Assembly: GCA_010032125.1 (NCBI GenBank)
Contig: RHAU01000037.1
Span: 1-5,430, forward strand
DNA: 5,430 nucleotides
Direction: 5' to 3'
DNA from: Actinomycetota bacterium
GTDB lineage: Bacteria; Actinomycetota; Actinomycetes; Nanopelagicales; Nanopelagicaceae
A program made the translations under genes and the position numbers. Below the pieces are notes generated by a model. It did not search any database, was not told the origin of the DNA, and saw nothing but the letters and a program-made list of their open reading frames with translations. Of the stretch, positions 1 to 5,430 are shown one piece after another. Every line of letters starts with the position of its first letter. Position 1 is the first letter of the stretch.

Positions 1-60
1 GGTGCTTCATTGGAATATCTTGAAGGCAAAGAACTCCCTGGCCTTCAGGCGTTGGAATAG
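1..60 (+). CDS. pgk: Phosphoglycerate kinase, C-terminal end only (partial)
   Basis: The first 60 bases read in frame as 19 residues and a TAG stop (58-60). The peptide begins GASLEYLEGKELPGL, which is the characteristic end of phosphoglycerate kinase, where the family has G-G-G-A-S-L-E-hydrophobic-L-E-G-K-x-L-P-G. The enzyme converts 1,3-bisphosphoglycerate and ADP to 3-phosphoglycerate and ATP in cytosolic glycolysis. Everything except this tail, including the substrate and nucleotide sites, lies left of the window. The tpiA start follows after only 16 bases, the usual pgk-tpiA order, so cotranscription is likely. The assignment rests on a short but highly conserved segment and on the neighbouring gene. 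Confidence 0.93.
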   Translation, partial: GASLEYLEGKELPGLQALE

Positions 61-76
61 TAGGTAATCTTTCATC

Positions 77-853
77 ATGGCTCGAAAACCACTCATCGCA
101 GGAAACTGGAAGATGAACCTCAATCATCTCGAAGCGATTGCAGTAACTCAAAAGCTCGCTTACTCCCTCGAAGATCGCGATTTTGATGCTGTTGATGTTG
201 CCATCCTTCCTCCCTTCACAGATCTGCGCTCCGTCCAAACACTTGTTGATGGTGATCGTCTGCGCTTGAGTTATGGCGCGCAAGATATTTCTCCCGACAA
301 ATCTGGCGCATTCACCGGTGATATTTCTGGAGTAATGCTCAAGAAACTTGATTGCACTTTCGTTGTTGTGGGTCACTCGGAGCGACGAAGCATTCACGGT
401 GAAAGTGATGAGTTAGTAAATAAGAAAACTCGCGCGGTTCTCGATAATGAGATGGTTCCCATTCTCTGCATTGGCGAGGAATTGACTATTAGAGAATCAG
501 GAACACATGTCGCCTACGTCCTGGAACAATTGCGTGCCGCACTGAAAGGACTTCATAAGCCAGATCTGAAGAAGATTGTCTTCGCCTATGAACCAGTATG
601 GGCGATTGGGACAGGCAAGACTGCAACGCCTGAAGATGCCCAAGAAGTTTGTGCAGCAATACGAAAAGAGCTAGCGAAGATTGGCAGTGATGAAATCGCC
701 GAAAACGCACGGATCCTCTACGGCGGTTCTGTGAAATCGGCGAATATTGTCGACATTATGCGCCAGCCGGATGTAGATGGCGCTCTCGTCGGTGGAGCGA
801 GCCTTGACCCCGAAGAGTTCGCTCGAATCTGTAAATTCCATCGAGTCTTGTAA
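77..853 (+). CDS. tpiA: Triose-phosphate isomerase
   Basis: Triose-phosphate isomerase interconverts dihydroxyacetone phosphate and glyceraldehyde 3-phosphate in glycolysis and gluconeogenesis. At 258 residues it has the usual TIM-barrel length. The active site is complete: N10 and K12 in AGNWKMN, H100 in VVVGHSERR, and the catalytic base E172 in AYEPVWAIGTGKTA, which also carries the flexible loop 6 that closes over substrate. The phosphate-binding segments YGGSV (215-219) and GALVGGASL (235-243) are present. The ATG at 77 sets the conserved N-terminus exactly. Its ribosome site is weak: only TAGGTAA (61-67) precedes it, so translation may depend partly on ribosomes finishing pgk 16 bases upstream. 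The C-terminal CKFHRVL is a few residues longer than the conserved barrel end and is probably unimportant. Nothing suggests loss of function. Confidence 0.98.
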   Translation: MARKPLIAGNWKMNLNHLEAIAVTQKLAYSLEDRDFDAVDVAILPPFTDLRSVQTLVDGDRLRLSYGAQDISPDKSGAFTGDISGVMLKKLDCTFVVVGHSERRSIHGESDELVNKKTRAVLDNEMVPILCIGEELTIRESGTHVAYVLEQLRAALKGLHKPDLKKIVFAYEPVWAIGTGKTATPEDAQEVCAAIRKELAKIGSDEIAENARILYGGSVKSANIVDIMRQPDVDGALVGGASLDPEEFARICKFHRVL

Positions 854-881
854 GATTCGCATCTCAACCCCGATTAACGCC

Positions 882-886
882 AGGAG
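882..886 (+). promoter_or_regulatory. Ribosome binding site of secG
   Basis: AGGAG lies 9 bases before a GTG codon at 896. It decides the secG start, because the resulting peptide MKIALSII begins directly with the first membrane segment and no ATG is available at that place. Confidence 0.8.
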
Positions 887-895
887 ACAAACGAC

Positions 896-1123
896 GTGAA
901 AATTGCGCTCTCGATCATCTTGATCATCACGAGTGTTTTGATGATTCTCCTCGTGCTTCTGCACAAGGGTAAAGGAAGCGGTCTATCTGATCTTTTCGGT
1001 GGCGGTATCTCCTCAACATATGGCGGTTCCTCGGTTGTAGAGAAGAATCTCGATCGCATCACGATCGTTGTCGGCGGAATCTGGTTTGCCTCCGTTGTAG
1101 CACTTGGCCTAGTTCTTAAATAA
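896..1123 (+). CDS. secG: Preprotein translocase subunit SecG
   Basis: SecG is the small accessory subunit of the SecYEG protein-conducting channel in the cytoplasmic membrane and assists SecA-driven export. The 75-residue product has the family layout: a first membrane helix at about 3-22 (strongly I/L/V rich), a conserved cytoplasmic loop from HKGKGSGLSDLFGGG (23-37) through the glycine/serine stretch SSTYGGSS (39-46), then a second helix at about 55-74. HKGKG-G-LSDLFGGG is the recognisable SecG signature. Length fits the short actinobacterial form (about 75-85 residues). The start codon is GTG, supported by AGGAG upstream. It sits 42 bases after tpiA and 35 bases before rbpA with no evident promoter or hairpin, so it is probably part of the glycolytic transcript. 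The pairing of secG with tpiA is widespread and seems positional, not functional. Confidence 0.95.
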   Translation: MKIALSIILIITSVLMILLVLLHKGKGSGLSDLFGGGISSTYGGSSVVEKNLDRITIVVGGIWFASVVALGLVLK

Positions 1124-1145
1124 AGATTTCTCGAGTTCGGAAAGT

Positions 1146-1152
1146 AAAGGAG
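1146..1152 (+). promoter_or_regulatory. Ribosome binding site of rbpA
   Basis: AAAGGAG is an almost ideal Shine-Dalgarno sequence, 6 bases before the ATG at 1159. It is the strongest ribosome site in the window, suggesting that rbpA is translated more efficiently than its upstream neighbours on the same message. Confidence 0.85.
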
Positions 1153-1158
1153 TAAGTC

Positions 1159-1509
1159 ATGGCAGGTGGCAGTGCGATTAGAGGTTCACGTGTCGGCGCT
1201 GGCCCCATGGGTGAGGCCGAACGCGGCGAAGCAATTGCTCGTTTTCGAATCTCGTACTGGTGCCTTAATGGCCATGAAACAAAACCCTCTTTCGCTGATG
1301 ATGGAACCGTAGAAATTCCAGATGAATGGGATTGTCCTCGTTGCGGTTTCCCTGCTGGTCGAGATAAGAACAATCCACCCTCACCGATGAAGAATGAGCC
1401 GTACAAAACACATCTTGCTTATGTAAAAGAACGACGCACTGAAGCTGAAGCAAAGAAAATCCTCGACGCTGCTCTCAAGAAACTTCGCGGCGACGAAGAT
1501 GAAGACTAA
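1159..1509 (+). CDS. rbpA: RNA polymerase-binding protein RbpA
   Basis: RbpA binds RNA polymerase and group 1/2 sigma factors in Actinobacteria and stabilises the open promoter complex. The 116-residue product has all family parts in order: an N-terminal tail with RGSRVGA (9-15), a core domain with four zinc ligands C35, H39, C59 and C62 (the Streptomyces-like zinc form; the M. tuberculosis protein has lost most of them), FADD (45-48) and EIPDEW (53-57 region), a linker at about 68-84, and the sigma-interaction helix THLAYVKERRTEAEA onward (84-110). By alignment from memory, K83 occupies the place of mycobacterial R79, which contacts promoter DNA, and R92 that of R88, which contacts sigma. 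The linker is less basic than usual, and the protein ends in the acidic tail GDEDED. It is the last gene of the + strand block and overlaps the convergent pgi stop by 4 bases. Confidence 0.95.
   Translation: MAGGSAIRGSRVGAGPMGEAERGEAIARFRISYWCLNGHETKPSFADDGTVEIPDEWDCPRCGFPAGRDKNNPPSPMKNEPYKTHLAYVKERRTEAEAKKILDAALKKLRGDEDED
1506..1509. other. Overlapping convergent stop codons of rbpA and pgi
   Basis: The rbpA stop is TAA at 1507-1509 on the + strand, and the pgi stop is TAG read from 1508 to 1506 on the - strand. The two coding regions share four bases, so any terminator must lie inside the opposing gene. I see no strong GC-rich hairpin with a T-run within about 40 bases on either side. Confidence 0.95.
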
Positions 1510-3020
1510 ATTTCTTTCACAGCTTTAATCAGTTCCGCAATCCCAGCGTTCCTATTCTTCAAATGGATTCGTATCACCGGTAATCCTCGCGACGACAGAG
1601 CCTGATTATCGCCCAACGCTTGCGCCATCAATAAAGTCTCAAAACCGAAATCTTTTCCGGGGATGGGTAGTGCGTTCTCACTCTCTGTTGTTATTTGGAT
1701 GAAGCCACCCGTTGCCGGCCCACCCTTATGAAATTGGCCAGTCGAATGGAGGAATCTGGGGCCCCAGCCAAATGTTGTCGGTCTATTTCTTTTTCTTTCG
1801 ATAACTGCCCGAATCTCGCCGAGAGCAGTATCTGAAATCCGATTCACATACGCCATGATCGCGATGTATTCAGGAGCTGAAAGAGCTCGAAGGTATTCAG
1901 CTAAAGAATTCAAAGTGGAGGATGCAAAGACTTCAATAAATTCCGTGCTTAACGAAGGCTTGTGGCGCACGATGCCTTCTTGAGACCAACTCTGTAGCAA
2001 AGCATGAGTTCTATCTTTGGATTCTGTGACATTGGGTTGATTAAACGGATCGACGTTCAATAGATAAGAAAGGAGTGCAGTTACCCACTCCCAGAAGATG
2101 AACTGAGCGCCAAGTGGGCCGAGCACCGCGAGTGTGTGCTCCTGGGTAAATCCGATAACGGGATAGAGCTCTGATGAAGGGGTTTCGACTACGACAGGAA
2201 GGACACCTTTGCCATCTTTACCTGTCGATTCCGCAATAAGTTGTTCAATCCAATCCGCGATTCCCGGAACATGAGAACCTCGATCGTAAAAACCTGTAAA
2301 TGCATAGCCTTTCTCTGAGAGCAGCGCCGCCATTCGAACGACGACTGAATCGACCTCTGTAAACGTTGCAGCTGCATCATGTGCGTCATCAAGAAGAACT
2401 GAGACATCGACTCCTATGAGCGCGGCAGGTGTTAAACCATATGCACTAAGCGCACTAAAACGCCCTCCTACATTGGGATCGGCGTTGACGACTTTCAATC
2501 CTTCCTCTCGAGATTTTGCATCAAGTGGCGAATGAGGATCTGTAACGATGACAAAATGGTTTTTAGGATCAAGCCCCAGATCAGTAAGTCGCTGATAGAA
2601 ATATGATTTTTGAGATGCAGTTTCAATCGTGGAGCCCGATTTCGATCCAACAATGATGCAACTTTTTGTCAGATCTACATCAGCTGCCAACTCGATCTGA
2701 GAAGGGTCTGTCGAATCTAGAACAGTGAGAGATTTCTGGTAGGTCGCCGCGATGACTTCGGGTGCCAACGAAGAACCACCCATGCCGCAGAGAATGACGT
2801 TGGTATGACCCATCTCTCGCGACCATGCCGAGAGCGCATCAAGTATTGGAAGCAGATCTCGTGAACGATCTGGAAGATCGACCCATCCCAACCGAATCGC
2901 CGCTTCATCGCGAGCAGCCTCGCCCCACAGAGTAGGGTCTTTCGCGGCAAGTCTAGAAGTGATCGCATTGAGTCTGTCCCACGTAGATTTTCTCTCATCG
3001 CAACCGTGAAGAGTGATCAT
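1506..3020 (-). CDS. pgi: Glucose-6-phosphate isomerase
   Basis: The enzyme interconverts glucose 6-phosphate and fructose 6-phosphate in the cytosol. The 504 residues hold two SIS sugar-isomerase folds. Visible motifs are GMGGSSLAP (79-87), the phosphate-binding GSKSGSTIET (125-134), NVGGRFSALSAYGL (183-196, with R187), ESTGKDGKG (264-272, where E264 matches the family's catalytic base) and DPFNQPNVTESK (324-335, the second family signature, with K335 as conserved lysine). About 170 residues follow this lysine, including HSTGQFHKGGP (425-435), a feature I recall from isomerase halves of bifunctional transaldolase/isomerase proteins and not from the classical E. coli type. The catalytic histidine could not be placed with certainty. 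The ATG at 3020 is the first possible start, as TAA closes the frame two codons upstream. It overlaps the tal stop as ATGA with no Shine-Dalgarno, implying translational coupling. Confidence 0.95.
   Translation of the reverse strand: MITLHGCDERKSTWDRLNAITSRLAAKDPTLWGEAARDEAAIRLGWVDLPDRSRDLLPILDALSAWSREMGHTNVILCGMGGSSLAPEVIAATYQKSLTVLDSTDPSQIELAADVDLTKSCIIVGSKSGSTIETASQKSYFYQRLTDLGLDPKNHFVIVTDPHSPLDAKSREEGLKVVNADPNVGGRFSALSAYGLTPAALIGVDVSVLLDDAHDAAATFTEVDSVVVRMAALLSEKGYAFTGFYDRGSHVPGIADWIEQLIAESTGKDGKGVLPVVVETPSSELYPVIGFTQEHTLAVLGPLGAQFIFWEWVTALLSYLLNVDPFNQPNVTESKDRTHALLQSWSQEGIVRHKPSLSTEFIEVFASSTLNSLAEYLRALSAPEYIAIMAYVNRISDTALGEIRAVIERKRNRPTTFGWGPRFLHSTGQFHKGGPATGGFIQITTESENALPIPGKDFGFETLLMAQALGDNQALSSRGLPVIRIHLKNRNAGIAELIKAVKEI
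3017..3020 (-). other. ATGA overlap joining tal and pgi
   Basis: The pgi start ATG (3020-3018) and the tal stop TGA (3019-3017) share bases. No ribosome site precedes it; the upstream - strand sequence is CTACGTAAAAA. Termination-reinitiation by the same ribosome is the likely mode of pgi translation. Confidence 0.9.
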
Positions 3021-4123
3021 TTTTTACGTAGCAACTCCACTGCATCAATCAATTGAAGCCACGGCTTAATGAACTTATCGATTCCTTCATTTTCAAGTTT
3101 GTCGGCTACTTCCTCGATATCGATACCCATGTCCATAAGCGATGAAAGAAATGCGCGGGAGGAATCGAAGTGTTGGGTAATGGACTCGCCCATGAAATTA
3201 CCGCTTTCGCGAACTGCAATGAGTGTGGATTCAGGCATCGTGTTTACCGTATCGGGCGCTACCAATTCTGTAACGTACAAATCTGATGGATACGCAGGAT
3301 CTTTAACGCCAGTAGATGCCCATAGTGGTCGTTGTAGCGATCCACCTTTTGACTCAAGGTTTTTCCAGCGTGCTGAATTCTTTACCGAGAGAAAGTGTTG
3401 ATATGCAAGGCGCGCATTTGCAAGTGCTGCTCTTCCTTGAAGCTCTGTGGAGTGACCAGCGCTGCGCAAACGGGCATCGATTTCAGTATCTACTCGGCTG
3501 ACGAAGAATGATGCGACTGAGTGAATTCCTGTGATAGAACTATTTTTCGCGATGCGATCCTCAAGTCCACCCAGGAAAGCGTCCACCACCTCTTCATATC
3601 TTTTGACCGAAAAAATAATTGTGACATTAACGCTGATTCCCTCTGAAATCAGCGTTCTGATTGCGGGCAATCCTTCAGCTGTTGCTGGCACTTTGATCAA
3701 GAGATTTGGTTTTCCAATACTTGCCCACAAGGATCGAGCCTGTTCGATAGTGCTCTTGGTATCTCGAGCGTATCGAGGATCGACTTCAATACTTACGCGC
3801 CCGTCCACGCCATTTGTGCGCTCATAGGTTTCCGCAAAGTAGTCGCAGGCTTGGGCAACATCAGCGGTCGTCAACTCCGTGATGATCTCTTCGGAGGTCT
3901 TTCCCTTCGAAGCAAGGCGAGAGATATCCGACGAATAGAGAGACGACTGGGTGATTGCGGCAGAGAAAATAGCGGGATTGGTAGTAACTCCCACGACGAA
4001 TTCCTGAGAAATCAAATCTGGAAGAAAACGTGATTTTCCACCAGAAACCATCCGCTCTCGTGAGAGATCATCGAGCCAAATTGATGTACCAGAGCGTGAA
4101 ATCTGGGAGAGAATCTCGTTCAC
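3017..4123 (-). CDS. tal: Transaldolase
   Basis: Transaldolase moves a dihydroxyacetone unit from sedoheptulose 7-phosphate to glyceraldehyde 3-phosphate, yielding erythrose 4-phosphate and fructose 6-phosphate in the non-oxidative pentose-phosphate branch. The 368 residues match the long actinobacterial/cyanobacterial class (about 360-380). Conserved points are SIWLDDLSRERM (14-25, catalytic D18), GVTTNPAIF (45-53), the Schiff-base lysine K144 in LLIKVPAT, VNVTIIFS (165-172), FFVSRVD (206-212), WASTGVKD (268-275) and NTMPEST (294-300). The start is GTG at 4123: it gives the normal N-terminal length, while the first in-frame ATG downstream (M25) would remove the catalytic aspartate. GTG overlaps the tkt stop by 4 bases and has no clear ribosome site. 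Its product fructose 6-phosphate is the substrate of the next gene, pgi. Confidence 0.97.
   Translation of the reverse strand: MNEILSQISRSGTSIWLDDLSRERMVSGGKSRFLPDLISQEFVVGVTTNPAIFSAAITQSSLYSSDISRLASKGKTSEEIITELTTADVAQACDYFAETYERTNGVDGRVSIEVDPRYARDTKSTIEQARSLWASIGKPNLLIKVPATAEGLPAIRTLISEGISVNVTIIFSVKRYEEVVDAFLGGLEDRIAKNSSITGIHSVASFFVSRVDTEIDARLRSAGHSTELQGRAALANARLAYQHFLSVKNSARWKNLESKGGSLQRPLWASTGVKDPAYPSDLYVTELVAPDTVNTMPESTLIAVRESGNFMGESITQHFDSSRAFLSSLMDMGIDIEEVADKLENEGIDKFIKPWLQLIDAVELLRKK
4120..4123 (-). other. GTGA overlap joining tkt and tal
   Basis: The tal start GTG (4123-4121) and the tkt stop TGA (4122-4120) share bases, the same arrangement as at tal/pgi. The - strand sequence just upstream (CACGGGCACAAGC) lacks a purine-rich ribosome site, so reinitiation after tkt is likely. 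Confidence 0.88.
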
Positions 4124-5430
4124 GCTTGTGCCCGTGTCATGGAACGTCGTGCTGCAGCAACAATCGCATCGGCAGTAAAGCCAAATTCCCTAAAGAGAGT
4201 TGAATGAGAAGCTGAGGCACCGAAATGTTCTAATGAAATTGCCTCACCTGCATCGCCTATTAAATCGCGCCAACCTTGGGCCACTCCGGCCTCAATACTT
4301 ACTCTGGCGCGAACCGAGGATGGGAGAACGCTTTCGCGATACTCATGACTCTCGGCTTTGAACCACTCAAGACATGGTGCGCTGACAACTCTTGCCTTGA
4401 TATTTTCACCAGCTAGAAGTTCTGCAGCGGAAAGTGCAAGTGAAACCTCTGAACCGGTAGCAATCAAAATCACGTCAGGTCGAGCGACATCGTTGAGCGC
4501 GTACGCACCGCGTGCAACTCCGTCACTTGATGCAAACTTTTCTCGATTAATAACGGGAAGATTCTGCCTGGAAAGTAGAAGTCCGACCGGATTAGATCGA
4601 TTAACAATTTCACGCCAAGCAACGACGACTTCATTTGCATCTGCCGGGCGAACCACGTCAAGTCCAGGTATCGCTCGTAGGGCGGCAATATGTTCTACCG
4701 GCTGATGAGTTGGCCCATCTTCACCAAGACCGATCGAGTCGTGCGTCCAAACATACGTAACTGGAAGTCTCATCAGCGCTGAAAGTCGTACCGCACCTCG
4801 CATGTAATCGCTAAATACCAGAAATGTTCCAACGAATGGTCGAAGAAGGCCATGAAGTGCGATGCCGTTGGCGATTGCGCCCATCGCGTGCTCTCTGATT
4901 CCAAAGTGAATGACACGACCATACGGATTGGCATGTTTCATCGACGAGGATGCGGGAAGGAATGAACCACCTTCTTCGATGGTCGTGTTATTGCTGTCGG
5001 CTAAATCTGCAGACCCACCAAAGAGTTCGGGCAGGTACTTTGCCATCGCATTGATGACATCTCCTGAAGCTTTTCTTGTGGCAACTTCTTTTTCGGGCGA
5101 ATAGGTTGGCAATGCGCTATTCCAACCGGCTGGCAACTTATTTTCTCGGAGTCGAGATAGAAGTTCAGCGCCTTTGGCATTCACGTTCTTCCAGGATGTA
5201 AATGACTTTTCCCAATCGTCACGAAGACTCTTGTTGCGCGCTACAACTTTTCGGACATGTTCTTGCACATCTGCGGGGAAATAGAAATCTTCTTGGGGTA
5301 GCCCCAATTCCACTTTTGTTGCTGCCACTTCTTCTGCGCCGAGAGCAGAGCCATGAGATTTCGCGGTGTTTCGGGCTTTCGGTGCTGGCCAGGCAATGAC
5401 ACTCTTGAGGCGAATCAGGGTTGGAACTTT
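4120..5430 (-). CDS. tkt: Transketolase, N-terminal part cut by the window edge
   Basis: Transketolase transfers two-carbon ketol units between sugar phosphates using thiamine diphosphate and shares intermediates with transaldolase. The frame stays open to base 5430, giving 436 visible residues of the usual 690-700; roughly the first 250, with the GDG cofactor motif, lie outside. A GTG at 5328 is internal, since the residues before it continue the family sequence: TLIRLKSVIAWPAP and NTAKSHGSALGAEEV (visible residues 4-35, with H26 matching the conserved active-site histidine). Further motifs are GGSADL (138-143), FGIREHAMG (176-184, with E180 as the glutamate that activates the cofactor), HDSIGLGEDGPTHQPVEH (230-247, H242) and SRQNLP (287-292, R288 for phosphate binding). 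The C-terminal domain is complete. It is the most upstream visible gene of the tkt-tal-pgi operon, whose promoter should lie beyond the right edge. Confidence 0.97.
   Translation of the reverse strand, partial: KVPTLIRLKSVIAWPAPKARNTAKSHGSALGAEEVAATKVELGLPQEDFYFPADVQEHVRKVVARNKSLRDDWEKSFTSWKNVNAKGAELLSRLRENKLPAGWNSALPTYSPEKEVATRKASGDVINAMAKYLPELFGGSADLADSNNTTIEEGGSFLPASSSMKHANPYGRVIHFGIREHAMGAIANGIALHGLLRPFVGTFLVFSDYMRGAVRLSALMRLPVTYVWTHDSIGLGEDGPTHQPVEHIAALRAIPGLDVVRPADANEVVVAWREIVNRSNPVGLLLSRQNLPVINREKFASSDGVARGAYALNDVARPDVILIATGSEVSLALSAAELLAGENIKARVVSAPCLEWFKAESHEYRESVLPSSVRARVSIEAGVAQGWRDLIGDAGEAISLEHFGASASHSTLFREFGFTADAIVAAARRSMTRAQA

Noticed and set aside
671..964. A 97-codon open frame on the - strand spanning the end of tpiA and the start of secG
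   Set aside because: It lies antisense to two well-supported genes, has a low-complexity polar start with no recognisable family, and is explained as a shadow of their codon pattern.
1116..1453. Open frames on the - strand across rbpA
   Set aside because: They overlap a conserved RbpA gene with an excellent ribosome site and show no known motif; one could only be read as an extension of the pgi transcript.
1483..1498. Short inverted repeat CTTCG-CGGCGA-CGAAG near the end of rbpA, a possible terminator
   Set aside because: The stem is only 5 bases, it lies inside the coding sequence, and the T-rich stretch (ATTTCTTTC) begins about 10 bases later and is interrupted. It is too weak to call.
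3069..3827. Several open frames of 60-110 codons on the + strand opposite tal
   Set aside because: All are antisense to a complete transaldolase with an intact active site; their peptides are serine-rich and show no domain or convincing ribosome site.
4358..4705. A 115-codon open frame on the + strand opposite tkt
   Set aside because: It is antisense to conserved transketolase sequence, with composition typical of a reverse-complement shadow (Ala/Ser/Thr/Arg rich).
5326..5328. GTG at 5328 as the transketolase start
   Set aside because: The frame remains open to the window edge, and the residues before this codon carry conserved transketolase sequence (NTAKSHGSALGAEE), so the codon is an internal valine.

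Overview
The window is a compact central-carbon locus, most likely from a streamlined, moderate-to-low-GC actinobacterium. RbpA, an RNA polymerase partner found only in Actinobacteria, fixes the phylum. The gene set and order (pgk-tpiA-secG-rbpA facing tkt-tal-pgi) match the glycolysis/pentose-phosphate cluster of many Actinobacteria. The AT-rich codon use for the phylum, very short intergenic gaps and overlapping genes suggest a freshwater lineage of the acI/Nanopelagicales kind. That placement is an inference; GC was judged by eye and not computed.

Left block, + strand, 1-1509: the last codons of phosphoglycerate kinase, then tpiA, secG and rbpA, separated by 16, 42 and 35 bases. I see no clear promoter or terminator between them, so they probably share a transcript that starts outside the window. 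Right block, - strand, 5430-1506: transketolase (its N-terminal third lies beyond the right edge), transaldolase, then glucose-6-phosphate isomerase. Transketolase and transaldolase overlap by 4 bases (GTGA), as do transaldolase and isomerase (ATGA), which points to one translationally coupled operon. The two blocks converge and overlap by 4 bases at their stop codons (1506-1509).

Together the genes cover the triose and hexose-phosphate isomerisation steps and the non-oxidative pentose-phosphate branch, plus one Sec translocon subunit and one transcription factor. The most notable feature is an absence. In related loci, genes for the oxidative branch (zwf, opcA, pgl) usually lie in this neighbourhood, between the isomerase/transaldolase genes and rbpA/secG. 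Here there is no space for them, so they have been lost or moved. No mobile element, RNA gene, CRISPR array or unknown system was seen; almost every base is coding in recognised housekeeping genes, and no gap exceeds 42 bases.
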